DNA of 64,000 bases from Bugula neritina. Taxonomy: Eukaryota > Bryozoa > Gymnolaemata > Cheilostomatida > Bugulidae. Shown one piece after another: positions 1-14,627 of this stretch. The position numbers and the translations under genes were made by a program. A model generated the notes under the pieces. It did not search any database and had not been told where the DNA came from. It worked only from the letters and a program-made list of their open reading frames with translations. The DNA is taken from positions 20,530,495 through 20,594,494 of the forward strand of contig OZ037765.1 of assembly GCA_964035545.1 (NCBI GenBank), given 5' to 3'. The first letter of the stretch is position 1, and each line of letters starts with the position of its first letter.

Positions 1-379
1 GCTCATCTGCCACTTATACACTAAAAGCCAAGCTACTAAACCAAGGATAGCGAATTATTAGTCCTCACCAACCTATCTTCCCTTGCCAAGTGGTTACCTA
101 GGAACACCTGAGGAAGAAAATGGTGTCAAAATGTTATGGTTTCTTGGCAGAAAATATCTATTTAAAAATGCTTTAATTACATGTATTTGTTTTGTCAATA
201 ATTTTTATTGTACACCTAATTGCCTAAAAAAATTTATTTATTAGTAATTTTCTACTATCACTAATGTTATTTGGGCACTCCTGCTTGAATGTTCAGATTT
301 TTATTCTCCGGTCTCCATATGCATTATAAGTTCACTGAAATGCAGTTATTAAGGTAACCAATGTGTGTCTTGTTCATAG

Positions 380-3300
380 CAAGAGAATCAATCAGAGTAT
401 TGGTCTACTGGACGCCCTGGCTGACACCAATGTGAAAGAAAAACTGGTTAAGGAAACCAATGACTGGAGATCTAAGAGATTCAACAGTATAGACATGTAC
501 ATCTCAACATTCAAGAAAGAGCTGGCCATTCATCATGTAGTGAAGGTAATAGCCGCTGTGTGTAACACAGTCTCTTTGAGTTCTATTATAAATCTTGGAT
601 TAATTTGTGGTACAATTCAAGGAAAACCATCTGCCTGACAATCGGTAGAAGAAAGATTCCTAGTATTCAGGAAAATACAGGTATTCTCATGCCTGACTGG
701 TTAAATATCAAATGCACCTGCCCTGTGTCACATACATGTCTGCTGCTTAATATCTGCCATGGCAATGGAGGCATTCCTATAGTCTGAGTTTATATATCAT
801 GAGTTTTGAAATTAATCTATTAAAGCAGAAATTTTAAAACTCCTCTGTTACTACTTCGGTCTCAAAAAAAATTTTTAAATTAAAAAGAATGCTAGTCTCT
901 ATATAAGATTTTTGAAATCAAAGAAAGGGTAACCAAGGCTTTGGCGCCCACACTTACCAAACAATTTAAATATTAATTAGTTGGTTTGGCAATTGTTATT
1001 TAAGATGAGTACAACATATTTTAAATAAGCTTTCGGCATCTTATTGGTGAATCAATTGGATGAAAAGCCTTTGAGTATATTTTCAAAATAATGTGGGGTT
1101 TCTTATCAATTTTGAAATTTTCACCTGAAGCTTTTCTGTACATTTGGTTATAACAATCTTTATTCATTTTCAGACACGATTTACAGTCAAAATCAAAAAG
1201 TATATACTTTTCTCACGAGTAGTACACAAAGATTAACTTTACAAGCATGTTACATGCAGACTCTAAAATAAAGCCTTCCTAGGGGTAAAATGGTGACCTT
1301 CCCAACAGGCTGTGTTTGAAGGTAGTATAAAGTTAGAAGCTAGGAGTTGGTAGCTCATAATACAAGTGTTTGCTGTGTTTATAGAAGGTAGACCCAACCA
1401 CTCCTGAACCAAAGAAACCAATTTCAACATCTAAGCCAGAGGTCCTAGAGATGGCGAAGAAACCAGTCATTACAGTTATGGAAACTAAGCCTCAGCCAGA
1501 AACTCTGTCTGTGAAACCATCATACAAACAGATGGCGGAGAAATATGCTGCAGCAACTGGTAAGGAGAGTGTATTTGACTATAAACTGTAAGAATAGAGG
1601 TTACTGTGGGTATTCAAGCCAAGTTCTCCTACACTTTATTATCCTGTGGCAGGCAACGCTACTTGTTAGTCTGTTCAAAAGAATTTCCAAGTTCTTTGAA
1701 CTGTAAATTTATTGACAACTAAATTATTTCTTCATTCCGTGGTATTGACAGTCGGAGGTGCTACTCATTAATAAACACCAGGTGTTTGTGTGAAGGTGTC
1801 TATGTGATTCAATGCACTGCTGTGCTGTAGCGTGGAATATACCAAACCTAGGTTGTATCTTATATTATTGAGGATATAAAGAGATAAAAATCATGTTACT
1901 ACGTAAGCTTGTGGAATGATCATAAAATGCGTTTTATTTCAAGAAAGAATGTTTTCTTTCAATGCATTTCCGATTTCCCAGAATATTTTCACTCCTCTCT
2001 CTGTTTTTAACTGAAACAAAGTTATTCCAATATGAATAATCGGATCTTGAATCTCCCGATTACTCTCTCAACACAAAACATGTAAGTTAATATCTCTTTC
2101 AGGGAACTCTAAACTTGTAAAGCCTAAAGCCATATTTACTCTAGATGAAGAAAATGCGAAGGAACTGGAACATGCCCCTAAAGTTAAAATAGCAGTGAGT
2201 TATGAACCTTTGTTTTAGCCTACATTTAATGTGTGTACAGCAGGCCTACACTTGAATATGAAATGTTTCAAGTTACTTAGATTAGTAACTAAGCACTGAA
2301 TGCTAGAGCTAGCAGTATGCCAGTGAGCTATTAATGAGCTGTGATTATCTGATGATTTTGTATGATTAATGAGGCAGATAACATGAATGAGGTAATTTAG
2401 CTGCACTTACCACAACTCTTCACCATACTAAGTAAGTTGAGGTGTTGCTTTATCATAAATACAACTATTTCCCATGCACTAACTGAATGCCAACGACTTA
2501 TGATTTTATACATACACTGCTGTAACTTCTTGGTTTATGTACTACATATTCACAAACTAGTCAAGTATTCCAATTTCTAACTATTAGCTAATGTATTACC
2601 GAATGAGCCAACAGTAGACTTTGGAGTTGTCCTCCCAAAAATTGGTAATTTTCAGTTTTAATTCAAGTTTCAATACCTCAAGTTTTATTTATTTTAAGCT
2701 TAGAGTTAAAAAACACAGCAATCAAGGTACAAGCACTGTATAGGCTTACTTTACATAGTTGATGAGTTTTGGCATTGTGACAAATGTAAAGAATTTTGTA
2801 GGTGAGCCACCTGGCTGGTGGTGCAGGTGTGGTGGTGCAACCCAACGTGGCTGCAGTGGCTAGTGGCAGCCAGTCTGTGGCATCCAACCTCTCTGTTGGT
2901 GCAGCTGTTGCCATTGCTCTTGGTAAGCTCATTTAGTTGTGTTAGTTGTGTAGAATTAGCTATGCTAATCAAGAAACCAACATTATTATTGCGTAACCTA
3001 AGAAATACCCATTTTTTCATGCTTCATTGCTGTTGGTTGGCAGTTGGTAACTAAAATTAACTTATTTTTAAGTTGAGATTTCATGGTCAATTAGTGCTTC
3101 TAAGTACTTATGGTTTTAACAATATGCAATTTATCACAACCCATTCTCATGTATTGCATATCTCTTCACCGTTTAGTAATTAAATGGATGTACATATTTG
3201 TGATTCACTTTTCTGAGTTAGAAGAATTATTTAGTAGTTATGTGCTCTCTTATTTTTACAGGAACTGTTGCGGCCATATTCGTAGTGATATTCTCTGTTG

Positions 3301-3747
3301 TTGTGGCTAAGAGTAAGAGAAAAGGTGTATCCAAACCAGCTAAAGATGTCTACAGTGAGGTATCAGTGGAGGACAACCTTTCAGTAGAAGAGAAACACAT
3401 TGCCAGCATGCAGGTATACCATTGCTTTAATCTTTTTAATTGTGGTTTCAAGAAGCTATTTATATCCATGTTTTACTGTTTATTTCATATTCACCACACT
3501 GTTAAACCAGTATTGAATTATTATGTTCTATTAGTTGCTGTCACCTAAGTAACAGAAATAGTAATTTTTCTTGTGTATTTTAGTTGATTTTGATCTTTTT
3601 CCATACACTTATGGTGAGATTTAAGGATTATAATTTTGTGTTCAAACTGGGATTGCTTGTCAGGTGACATAACTTGAGGTGGATATTTTATTGTAGAATG
3701 GCTATGAAAACCCGACATATAAGCTGCTGGAATCTAAAGCAGTGTAA
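380..3747 (+). CDS. APP: Amyloid precursor protein family (APP/APLP/APL-1-like), 3' part
   Basis: Six exons join in consistent phase: 380-545, 1385-1559, 2103-2194, 2802-2922, 3262-3413 and 3697-3747 (TAA at 3745-3747), giving 251 visible residues. The first exon starts in mid-codon, so the N-terminal ectodomain lies left of the window. Its text (KRINQSIGLLDAL) fits the end of the E2 domain. A Pro/Lys/Thr-rich linker follows, then a Gly/Ala/Val-rich juxtamembrane stretch, one transmembrane helix at about visible residues 176-200, the basic stop-transfer KSKRK, and a cytoplasmic tail ending NGYENPTYKLLESKAV. The YENPTY sorting and adaptor-binding motif, alone on the last exon, is diagnostic of the APP family; it binds PTB-domain adaptors and directs endocytosis. 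The region between E2 and membrane shows no obvious resemblance to human Abeta. Family assignment is very secure; which vertebrate paralogue it matches cannot be said, as invertebrates usually have one. Confidence 0.93.
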
Positions 3748-4310
3748 AGGAGAGAGTGTTAACTTTCATCTTGTGGCACTAATATTTTACTTTATTCTAT
3801 GTTTACTTGACTCCTAGTAACTTCTTTGATCTGTACAAGTATTGCATACTGTGCTAAATATTTGGGCTAGTGTCAGATTTTTTTGTATAGTTGACTTGTT
3901 TACCATCTACAAAATTAAAAGTTTTAATACTAATTTACCCAGACAACCCTCACTATAGTCTAACTTATGTAGTGGAGACAGTGTTTTATAAATTTATTGT
4001 TTTTATAATATTTTTGTGGTGCAAACATTTTTAACATTCACTTTAGAAAGGTTTATTCTGAGCATCTCTTACCACAATTTAGACAGAAGTTCTTTTTGAC
4101 CACAAGTTATTCAATATGTGAGCTCTACTACCCAGTGGGTAGTACCCACTACATTAGTTTAACCTACAGCATACCAATCTGCCAACAGTAAATTCAGTTA
4201 TAGTGCATAGGTGTAGTATTATTCTAGTTCCAAAGCTATTGCATCTGCTATTTTAAACATCTTAAAAAATACCACATATATTTCTTAATGTGAAAGTTTG
4301 AATGTTTTGG

Positions 4311-4316
4311 AATAAA
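4311..4316 (+). terminator. Poly(A) signal of the APP-family gene
   Basis: AATAAA lies about 560 bases after the APP stop and is followed within 20-35 bases by a GT-rich stretch (4336-4351), the usual downstream element. The 3' UTR would be about 0.6 kb. No better-placed signal was seen. Confidence 0.6.
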
Positions 4317-4351
4317 ACATTCTCACTTCACCACATGTTGTATTTGTGTGT

Positions 4352-5050
4352 TCATCAGTTATAATATTTTGCACGACTAATGTTATTTCAAAGGGTTATA
4401 ATCTCATGTTTTACTTACTAATTTTATTACTTATCTATTAACACATAATTTTTTACTGCATGTGACTTTGGATGGCATAGTACAAGAATTTGCTTTGCTG
4501 TACAGAATGGCTAAAATTGTTTTACATCTGCTTTGCTTCTCCAAAATTCATATAATCTATGTTACTCATATTTAGAAATAAAATTATTAATTCCACAATT
4601 TATACTTTATTCATGAAATAAATGAGCATTATTTAATGAAAAATAATATGTTATAAAGTTTTTGAAGTACATATAAATGACTGTGAAGCATGGGCAGCCC
4701 AAGTTAAAAAATAATTACTTCAAATATATAAAACTATTCACAGCTCTAATTTTAAAAAATATCCAATTATTATGGCAAAATATATACAAAATTCTTCAAA
4801 TTAAACAAATATGTGCTAAAAATTGTTTAATCTTAGCAAAAATAATATAATCTCCTAACATCACCATATCAATGTATAAACAATTGCACATAGCCTGAGA
4901 TTCACCGCTGAACAATAAATACATAGTAGTGGGTGGAGTTGTCGTACAACTTTTTGCTGAAGCCTTTAAAGTTTAAATTTCGCTCACAACTTTAAAAAGA
5001 AGTAAAGGTTTTGCAAACTCTTGGATGAATGACAGTCTTAAAGAAAATCT
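4352..5050. other. Intergenic, between convergent 3' ends of APP and NEK8
   Basis: AT-rich sequence with no convincing exon. A minus-strand AATAAA (read as tttatt at 4606-4611) is a possible poly(A) signal for NEK8, about 440 bases past its stop, but this is weak evidence alone. Confidence 0.5.
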
Positions 5051-8000
5051 TCAGTCACTTACACTATTGCATAGAGCCATTAATGTGCCACCATTGGAAG
5101 CTGCAGCAGACACCAGATGTAGAGAGTTGAACTTAATATCTATAAGGGCAGGAAATAGGGAGTCCCTGTCCTCGTTACCGAGTCTGCCTCTTGCCTTATT
5201 CCCCCAAGTGTATACTTCTTTACCTTAAATTGCATAAGAGTTGGTTGCATCATATCGGACCAAACAAATGATTGAGTGAACTTCTTAACAACCAAGATGA
5301 AGACATTATGAAGTGAATAGCTTTGCATGATTATTCAAGGGAAAGATCAGTGATGCCATCAGCTTTCATGCACCGTGTACTCAATGCTAATGCAGTCCAA
5401 GTTAACTGGTTACAGGCTAGTTCAGCCAATAAAAATCAACGAACATAAGATTTTCGATTTTCTTGTATTTTGCAGCAAAACACAGGTATTATAGTTCTCA
5501 ATCTTAATTACAAAACTTGGAGAAAATCAAAGCAGCAAAATAAATGAGAAAACAACTCCAAAATGTTTAAAATGAACAAGCATTGGTAAGAAATGTTGGT
5601 ATTTGAAAATGAACGTGCAGTACCATGCGAACCTCCAGAGAAAAGACCTAATTTTTGTAATGCATATTATGTCATACCTTTGGTCACAGCTACAGTGAAA
5701 GTATCCCCACAAGACACGCTGATGACATCTGCTATGGTTTCCACTAAGCACACCTCTCTTGTAGGCTCACTATTACCAATGCCCAGCTGTCCAAATGTAT
5801 TACTACCAAAGGTATAAACCTGTCCTGTAGCTGTTGAAAAATACAAGTAAAAACTAATAAGTGTTTAACTACACCTGAACGCACTCTCTATACTAGAAGC
5901 ATGAAGGAGCTGCTGTATTCTATAATTACATAAATACTCACAAAACTTTAAATAGTATTTTACCACCATACATGGCATACACAAAAATACAAGTATAATT
6001 ATTACGCTTTTTCAAAACTTGAGAGTAATATAAACACACTTTGCAGGGTAATGAATCAGAGAAAAAAATGTTCTTGATATTGTATTGAAAATTTAATAAA
6101 TTGTTGTGGAAACTTACATTCAACTTACATTCGGTGCTGAAAGCTAGAAATATTTTTTATAAAATATATCTAAGCTTTGACTTGATTTGTACAGTTATGG
6201 CTTCCACAAAAATTGTTAATTTTCAACATAATCCTACATTTGCTTTTTGATTACATATGCAATACCACCAACTCCCCACAAGGCAGTAATACAAACTAAT
6301 TAGTTGATTTACAATCAACTCTGAGATTCATGCTAGCAAATTATGCGGCCTATTCTTAAAGTACTGTACAGTGTAACACATACCAGTCAGCACAGCACTG
6401 TGCAGTGTACCCAATGAGAACTGTACTATTTCATTCTGACAAAGAAGCGGGTGGTGCATCTCCGTAAATGTGTATATTGTGTCATTCAACTCCTGTCCTG
6501 GACTGTCCAGCCCCAGTTTATTGTCTCTGTAAGTAAGTGAAGAAGTGCAGATGTTTGCTGTTAGTCTCACACAATGCCTATTAGATGTAACCAGTGAAGT
6601 ATGTAGTACATCAATTTAGTTCTGGTATCATAAGCCTAAATTTTCTACTTTTATTGAAATGGAGACACTTCAAGTTAAGTTATTGAAACTTCACAGTATT
6701 CAAATTCTGTCAACAAGAAATGAACAACTATTCTTTTAAACAGACTGAAGGGCCTTTCTTTTCTATTCTTACAAATATAAAGGCAACATGTGTGGTGAGG
6801 TAACCGTCAACTTACCTGTTACTTCCAGTGCAAAAAGTTCGATGTTCAGCTGTCAAGACTACCGAAGAGTTAAACTCGCACACAACCCTGATAGGTGTAC
6901 AGTCATCTGGTAACGACTGAACTTGCATAGGCTTGTTGTAGCTCGTAGATTCCTCAATGCCGAGGCCTAGGCGACCTTCCATGTATAGAAACTAACTTAA
7001 TTAGTGATGCTACATGAACATAATTTAACCCATACAACATACATATTCAAATTCAACATTTTAAAGTAATCATTAACCTACCTGAATCAGTTTTACCCCA
7101 TGCAAACACTTCATTGTCATTTGTTACAGCCATGATATGCATTGGACCACACGACACATTGATGACTTCATAACCAAGTAACGCCTCGACTATCTTAGCC
7201 TAAAACACATCCTGGTGACAAATTCGAACTCAAGATACAGAAATCTGCAGCAGAATGTACTATACAAAGAATGAGACAATACGCTGACACAGGTAACATA
7301 ATATATGCTCACCTGTGCAACATCTACATTGTCACCGTGACCTAAACAACCATTGGCTCCACTACCAAACGTCATCAGTATGCCCCGATCTACACAAATT
7401 AAACAGCATCATTAAATCAGTATGATACAGAGGTTTCAAGCCTCCATACTAATATCCCCCAACTTTACATTATATGTTCACATGCCCAGAAGAAGTTAGC
7501 AGCTACTAAGTTGTGTGTCTGAAATATAAATGGCCTTGAAATGTTTTTGATCGCAAATAACATCATTTTTTATAAATAATTCTATTCTTTACCAATAGAT
7601 AATAATCATAGAGACATTTTCTCTAGTAATTCCTGAACTTGTAATATGCACAATTTCACGAGGAGAAATAAATGAGAAAATATGACCACTGACTAACTAG
7701 TTATAGGCAGAATTTATAGGAATCATCAGCATACCAGTAACACAGGCTATAAAGAGATCTCCACAAGATACATGCTGTATGGTTACAGCAGATTGACCTT
7801 CTAGTGACCTTGGAATATAAGGATATTCTGTATCCATGCCATATGGTGGACTCTGAAATTACAAGCATAGTGTACACTAAGCGCGCTGAGTGTTCACAAT
7901 TCTAAGTACAAAACATTATCTATATAAAAATAACTTTGACCAACAATCAATCTTGTAATTGCTTACAGCTTGTTGTTACACCAGCAGATAACAAAACTGT

Positions 8001-8064
8001 TAATGCTAGCAACTCCTATTACTTACACTACAATACAAATATAATATAAGTCTATAAAAAATAT

Positions 8065-8135
<71 letters not shown>

Positions 8136-8152
8136 ATATATATGTGTGTATA

Positions 8153-8231
<79 letters not shown>

Positions 8232-8252
8232 ATGTGTATATATATATATATA

Positions 8253-8321
<69 letters not shown>

Positions 8322-11300
8322 TGTATATATTGTAGCGGTACATAATACAAATGTATACCATGTATTACGGCACCTCCTCACCTCCCACACAAACATGGTA
8401 CCACTTTGAGTGACTGCAGCTTTCTGGTTCCGACTACAAGACACTTCTGTGATTTCAGCATCAGCAGAAGGCAGAGGGAGAACTGTTGGCTTTGATATGC
8501 CATTCCCCCAGCACCACACTTTGCTCTGTGGTTTCAGCAGCAAAACAGGGGACTCTACATCTGACTTCATACCTGGAATAAACAACAGCATGTCTCTGCA
8601 TAATGGTGCAGTGAAATACACACAACAGGCCAGGGCTGTGAAAGATGAATGGTAATTTAATAGTAAAATGAGAATATGAAAATAAAAAAATTGATGAGAA
8701 AAAACCAATCCAATTATAAATTCTCATGCCAATATATTTCTCACAATACAGGTGTCCAAGGTAATTCTTAAGGTTTCAACATTTAAATAATTTTAGAACT
8801 TGTAAATTTAAAATTCACAGCTAACTGACCAGTTCTTTATTACAGGATTAAAAAGCTGGAAATTTATTGTGCAGCAGAAAAGTAAACTCTATGATACTGG
8901 AGGGCAATGTTGTTGAGTTGAGTTTAACAGATCTTTGATGCTACTTTTTTTTAAGTTTCTACTTTCAACACTGTGGCATATGATTTTACAGCCTACTAAA
9001 CACTACGTTCTTTAGAATAAAAATCAAGTATTTTGACTTTCTAGTCACACAGTATCCATAAATCATACTTGATTTGGAAGTCACTTTGGCTGTTCTTGCT
9101 TGAGGAGTGATTATTCCTTTCTCTGACCTAAAATAAAACTTTTAAGAAAAAATTTTTTTTTGGAAGAGCAGAACATTTTTTCTAATGTGACACTCAAATA
9201 TGTCAAACATTTAACAGTATGCAGTGGCAGGTCTTTCATGTTGAAACTTAAACAATTGTTTTACAGTTGAACTTTATCATTTTGATAAAACGCACGTTAG
9301 TGTAACTGAAACAAGTATCATTACTAACTACAGCTGGATCTTGCTATGATAACTATTTGTTATACTTACAGTATGAGTAGAATTCAAAATTTAAAAAAGC
9401 TCAGCATAATTTTGTTTATTCAAATAACACATGAACAACCTGGAATGGAGTGTACAGGAAAGAGTTGATAATCGCATAACAGTAATAAAAATGGTATCCT
9501 CCAATACCTAGTTTTACACTGTATACTGCCTATATCTAGCAGCATGAGGGTTGTGTTTATGACAATAGGCTTTGCCATGATCTGGTTAGCATTGGGTCTC
9601 ATATCAGGGTCGAGCTGGAGTAGGTTTAGCACAAGGTCTTTCAACTCTTGAGTGTAGTGCTCAGCGGGAGGGGCAAATGTACCTCTCATAATCTTCATTA
9701 TTAGTGCTGGTAGAGACTGAAGCAAAATGTGCGTAAGCAATAAAACTGGTCAAAGCTACCTGTTTCTCGAAAATTAGTTCAAATGACAATTTTCTTAAGC
9801 TTAAAGAATCGTTAGGCAGATATATTTGATATAATTTTTATAATTGTACTATAAAGAAATTATAAGTAGTGGAGTCGTTAAACAGCTAGAGATAAAATCT
9901 TATTACTACTAACAATTAATTTAAAGAAAATCTGAGTCGATAACTTGTTGGTGCAGAAACAATACCCTGAGAGAGTTTCACTGATGTACTAACCGGAGCT
10001 TCAAATGCTTTCTTCAGAGTTAATATCTCATAGAGTATGCAGCCCAAGGCCCAGATATCGCTCTTCTGATTGTATGGTTTACCTTCACAGAGTTCAGGAG
10101 ATATGTAGCACGGAGTACCTACCACCTGTAAATAAGTCACACCACGGGTGTCTCAACAAAGCAGTGCTATTATATGAGAAAGTAGTGTATGACTGATTTT
10201 ATTCCCTTTTATATCAACTGGCTGTCTGGTCATATTTTATTTTTATTTAATGTGTCCCTTTAATTTAGTGCAAAAAATTAAAAATCAAAAATGTTGAATA
10301 AAATTAAAAATGCCTATGATTTAAATTAGGATATCATTAATCAGAATCGCAGTAAAAATTTATTTACAGTAATTCTAAGACAAAAACAACCACTGTCATA
10401 TGAAAATAACTTACTGAAACAGCATTGCTTTTTGTGAGGACTTTTGATATGCCAAAGTCTACAATTTTTACAATCTTTTTAGTTTTGTCGAGTAAAATAT
10501 TCTGAGTTTTGAGATCTCTGTGAAGTATTTGTTTGGAGTGTATATGTTGGATAGCCAGTAGTAGTTGGGTGAAGTATTTTAATATTTCCAGTTCTTCTAT
10601 TAGTTTTGTTGATGTTTGCAGAAACTCGAAAAGTGTGCCCCCTGCAAGACCAAAAGCATGCACAAACTAACATTGCAATCAGTAAAGGTATATCAAGAAT
10701 GGCATTGTCTGTAACAGTTACATTATATGGCAGAGAACAATAAAACTGTAACGGTATGATAAACTAATTGGATTATATATTATTTAAACTTTTAAAATTT
10801 AATCCATATATTTCCGAACATCAATACCATTTACAGCTCAGATACACTTTGCCGTAACGTCAAATATTAGCCAGTTTTAATGTGTTCGGGCTAAAGTTCT
10901 CAAAGTCCGCTATTGGGTAATATTTATAACACCTCGTCGGACATTTATATCGAATGAATTGATGCAGAACGACTCCTTGTCCAATAGGAGCCTGACATAA
11001 TTTTTGTAATCAAGCAGGGTTTGATCTTCAACATACCGCAGTATTGTATGGTCATCTTGGACGGTTTTAAAAATGGCTGTTTGATGTTACCATTTGACAT
11101 TACGGAAAAGTATGTCTGAGGGGTTATAACTTATATGTGAATATTTATTCAAATTAAGAGGCCTTAGCAAGCAATATCAGTGAGTATGGTTACCTTCAGC
11201 GTATTCCATAACTATCATAAGTGCTGCTTGTTCCAAAAAATTCTCGTAATATTTTATGATATTTGGATGGCTTAAAATAGACAAGACCTTGACTTCATTT

Positions 11301-11549
11301 AGAGCAGCTATCCTTTCTTCTTTTGTCATGGCATCTACTGGAATCTGCTTCATTATGGAGAGGCTCTTGTCTGATATAGACTGCACAAGATGCACCACAC
11401 TAAAACACATAACCACAAACAAAAATAATAAATTTTAAAACTTACTTTTCTTTCTATTGCTTCAAAAAATTGTAAAACTTTGAAAAAAAAACGTCCACTC
11501 ACCCAAATGCTCCACGTCCTACCACCTTAATTTTTTCATATTTTTCCAT
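5051..11549 (-). CDS. NEK8: NIMA-related kinase 8 (NEK8), complete
   Basis: Thirteen coding exons in transcript order: 11503-11549, 11194-11399, 10415-10641, 9994-10125, 9518-9716, 8382-8572, 7735-7852, 7313-7389, 7082-7199, 6816-6975, 6384-6526, 5678-5830 and 5051-5223. All have GT-AG ends and matching phases, giving 647 aa (human NEK8 is about 690). The N-terminus [16 protein letters not shown] is nearly that of human NEK8. Kinase features are the Gly loop at residues 11-16, Lys33, HRDLKTQN (Asp127), DFG at 146-148 and GTPCYISPE. From about residue 272 to the end come RCC1 repeats, with [38 protein letters not shown] and [13 protein letters not shown]8 is a ciliary inversin-compartment kinase linked to left-right patterning and nephronophthisis. 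No broken motif was found. The 3' end converges on APP. Confidence 0.96.
8067..8320. repeat. (TA)n/(TG)n microsatellite in NEK8 intron 6
   Basis: About 250 bases of TA dinucleotides with interspersed TATGTGTG interruptions, lying between the NEK8 exons at 8382-8572 and 7735-7852. Both strands give long Tyr-Ile 'open frames' here, which are artefacts of the repeat. Confidence 0.95.
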
Positions 11550-14500
11550 TCTGGTTCACTCAAACACTTCAGTTGTATCTGAAAATCAATAACAACAAAT
11601 TAGATAGATATGTAACTTACTGGCCCATGTATGCCTGTAAAAAAAACAAAATAAATATTTGACGATGACATAATTGGTGCCTCAGGTGAGTCAGATAACT
11701 CAAAAAACTATTAAAAATAGAACTACTAAGTAATAAGCAAAATGAATATATAAAAAGCCCAGGGAATAATATCTTTATAAAAGTTGAAAATTGAACATCA
11801 CCATGTCTAATAAAGGACTATATGTCTAAAACTGAGGGTAAAAACTAAAGTCTTGAGCAAATAATCTATGCAGCATAAAGTTAAACAATGAAAAGCAAAC
11901 TGAAATTTAACGATCGATAAGCCTAAATTATTATTATTATTATTATTGATAGTCATAGTAATACTTAAGCACTCACAGTTACACTTGAAGGCCCACAGTT
12001 TGCTTTATAATTGGCTAATCAGCAATTAAACTTGCTATATTGGTACTCATACTCACCAGTCATGATCATAGTTATAGGGTGATGCTGATGGCTATGACAT
12101 TTTTATTTTCAACCATTAAATTATCAATTACATTTATGATTTAATTCTTTCAACTTTATAGTTTAAGTAATTAGCAGTTTTAATTATATAAACATTTTAT
12201 TCAACATTTGATTATTATAAATATTACTAATTACTCACTGTTGGTCTAATTAAACCAATACTAATAGTTATAGTAATGCTAATAGTATTACAGTAATGGC
12301 TACAGTAAGCGTAAAAATATAACTAAATGAAATCATTATCAAAATGCAATAGTTATGCTTATGCTTATAGTTATACTTATAGTGACGTACTATTATTAGG
12401 TATAAACTATAAAGTAATAGTATAGCTACTACTGTACTAGTAATACCAGTACTAACAGGATTACTAACAGTTAAGGTAGCACTAATAGTAATAATTACAG
12501 TAAAAGCAAAACTATTAGTATTAGTATTACTGAGTAATGGTAATACTAATAGTAAATGTAATACTTATAGTTATACTTATAACTTATAGTAATGACTGAA
12601 AGCAAGTTTTGTATTTCTTTTCAGCACTTCAGTTCAGCTTCCTAACTCTTATTTTTTCAGTAATATTTATACTAATAGTATAGACTAATAGTAAATGCAA
12701 CATTTAAAATTAAACTACTTATACCAATACCTAGTCTTATACTTAAACTTATACTATAAATATAACTATAACTATTACTATAACTATAAGTTATAGTTAT
12801 ATTTATACTTAATCTTATAGTTAAAGTTTAAGTTATGTATACTCGCTTATACTTATACTGTAATTAAACATCAACTTTAGCACAAAGATTGATGACTACT
12901 GTTTAGGTATTTTGTGGTAATACTAATAGAAATAATAATACTGAGTAATACTAATAGTAATAGTAATAATCTTGAGTCTTTTGCTTACCAAAGTTATTAA
13001 TTTTGTTACCGGATTTGCAATTTTAGTGTCTATTGGTGATAGTTATGTATGCGGTACGTAGGCAAATTAAATGACCGATTGGTTTTACAGAATGTTTAAT
13101 TTTAGTTTTTGTAAAAACATATTTTACAAATTAAAAAATAATTAAAATATAAAAAATGATCGTTGTCGAGATGGTTGATCAATAATGTTAAATTTAATGA
13201 GGACCTGTTTCACTGCAACAGAGTTGTCTGTACTATAGCTACGAGCCACTGCCTAGGCCCTAGTACAACGGCTCCGAATATAATATTATTTTATTGCGTA
13301 TTGTTGGATGCTATTGTAGCATGATAGAAATTAGAAACTATAGCCTTTCGAATCCCTGGCACTCTAATACGGTATTGAAATATTCATAATTATATATATC
13401 TTATCTAAATACTGTTTGAGTGTTGTATACCCAAACAATTAATTTAGCTTATAGAAAGTTATGTGCTCAAATGCTCCCCCCTCCCCCCCCCCCCCCATTA
13501 TTTCAGAATTTCAGATTTCTGCCTTCATAATATGACGTTTTCAATTCTTGTGTTTTATATGTAAACAATACTTCATATTGATCGAGGACTGGCGTTGCTT
13601 GCTATTTTTAGCAGATGCAACACACCTATCAATCACTGAACTGATTTAGAAGTTTAAAACTCAAACTACAGGCACTGTGTATTAATGAAAAGACAAATGA
13701 AACAAAAGTAAAAGTTTGAACCACAAGAATTCATCTTTACATAGGTGCATCTAATGGCATGTACATTTATTTTCGGAACCTTAAATGCGTTTTTCTCCCA
13801 AAAATTGCTTAAAGCTTCTAAACTTGCAAATCACAGTTGATATAAATGCCAAGCTGCTATACTCTTAAAACCATGGGAACTGAAGTAGTAGCATTACAAT
13901 TACATTTTATATAGGTATCCTAACCTAATAGATAGCTTTAAAATGTATTATGTTGGTAAATTGTCAAATATTTCTATATTTCCACAGCAAAGGGGTTCAA
14001 CATCAGTTAGATTGTTAGTGAAGCTTACACTATACACAGTATGGACAAAATTTTATTATTGTTATTGTGTAAAATATAAGGTGAGCTGTTATACAAGAAT
14101 GTAGTAGTGGTATGTATAAGACAAAAGCAACATGCAAGTTGATATTGCAAAATAATATAACAGTTTATGTATTGAGCTTGGTACAAATATTTAATAAATT
14201 ATAAAAAATAGTTTCACATGAAATATAAAGCTAGTAATATGCAAAAGAGTGTCTTAAAAATAGAATCAACAGTGCCTGTTAATATAAACACCGCATATAG
14301 GTTATAAATATACTCAGAAAACAAACTATGGAATTGGGCATATAAAAAACTTTATATGATTTTCATGATCTTGTGTACTATAAATAGAAATGAGAAAAAA
14401 TAAATAGAAGCGCCAAACTACCATTATATCGTCATTGAGAAAACGCAGAAATAGATTCCCTATTTCAAGATTTTTAAGAGGCCTGGGCTTTGGGGCCTGG

Positions 14501-14627
14501 GGCTTGGTAATGTCTAAAGTTACTAACTGAGAATTCCTTTTAAAATATAACTTAGATAAATTAGCCAGAACTTACTGAAAAAAGTGAATGCTATTTTAAA
14601 ATTTATTGTGTTGAACAATAAACTAAA
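11550..14627. other. Intergenic between NEK8 5' end and the TspO-like array
   Basis: No gene was recognised. It holds the NEK8 upstream region (an acceptor-like site just before the start codon suggests a leader intron), an ATT run near 11935, the ACT/AGT-type imperfect array at 12240-12970, a C-rich run at 13475-13496, and from about 13200 sequence resembling the downstream flank of the third TspO-like gene (22936-23999). Confidence 0.6.
12240..12970. repeat. Imperfect ATAGTA/ATACTA-type simple-repeat block
   Basis: About 0.7 kb dominated by variants of ACTAATAGTAAT, TTATAGTTATA and TATACTTATA, with a period near three or six. It lies 0.7-1.4 kb 5' of the NEK8 start codon. Similar compositions recur at 36990-39055 and 55560-56440. 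Confidence 0.8.

Noticed and set aside
5593-5817. Plus-strand 74-codon frame
   Set aside because: Antisense to the NEK8 exon at 5678-5830, whose sense translation is a clear RCC1 repeat.
8006-8708. Long Tyr-Ile-rich open frames on both strands
   Set aside because: They are translations of a TA/TG microsatellite in a NEK8 intron. Only the right-hand part (8382-8572, minus) is a real exon.
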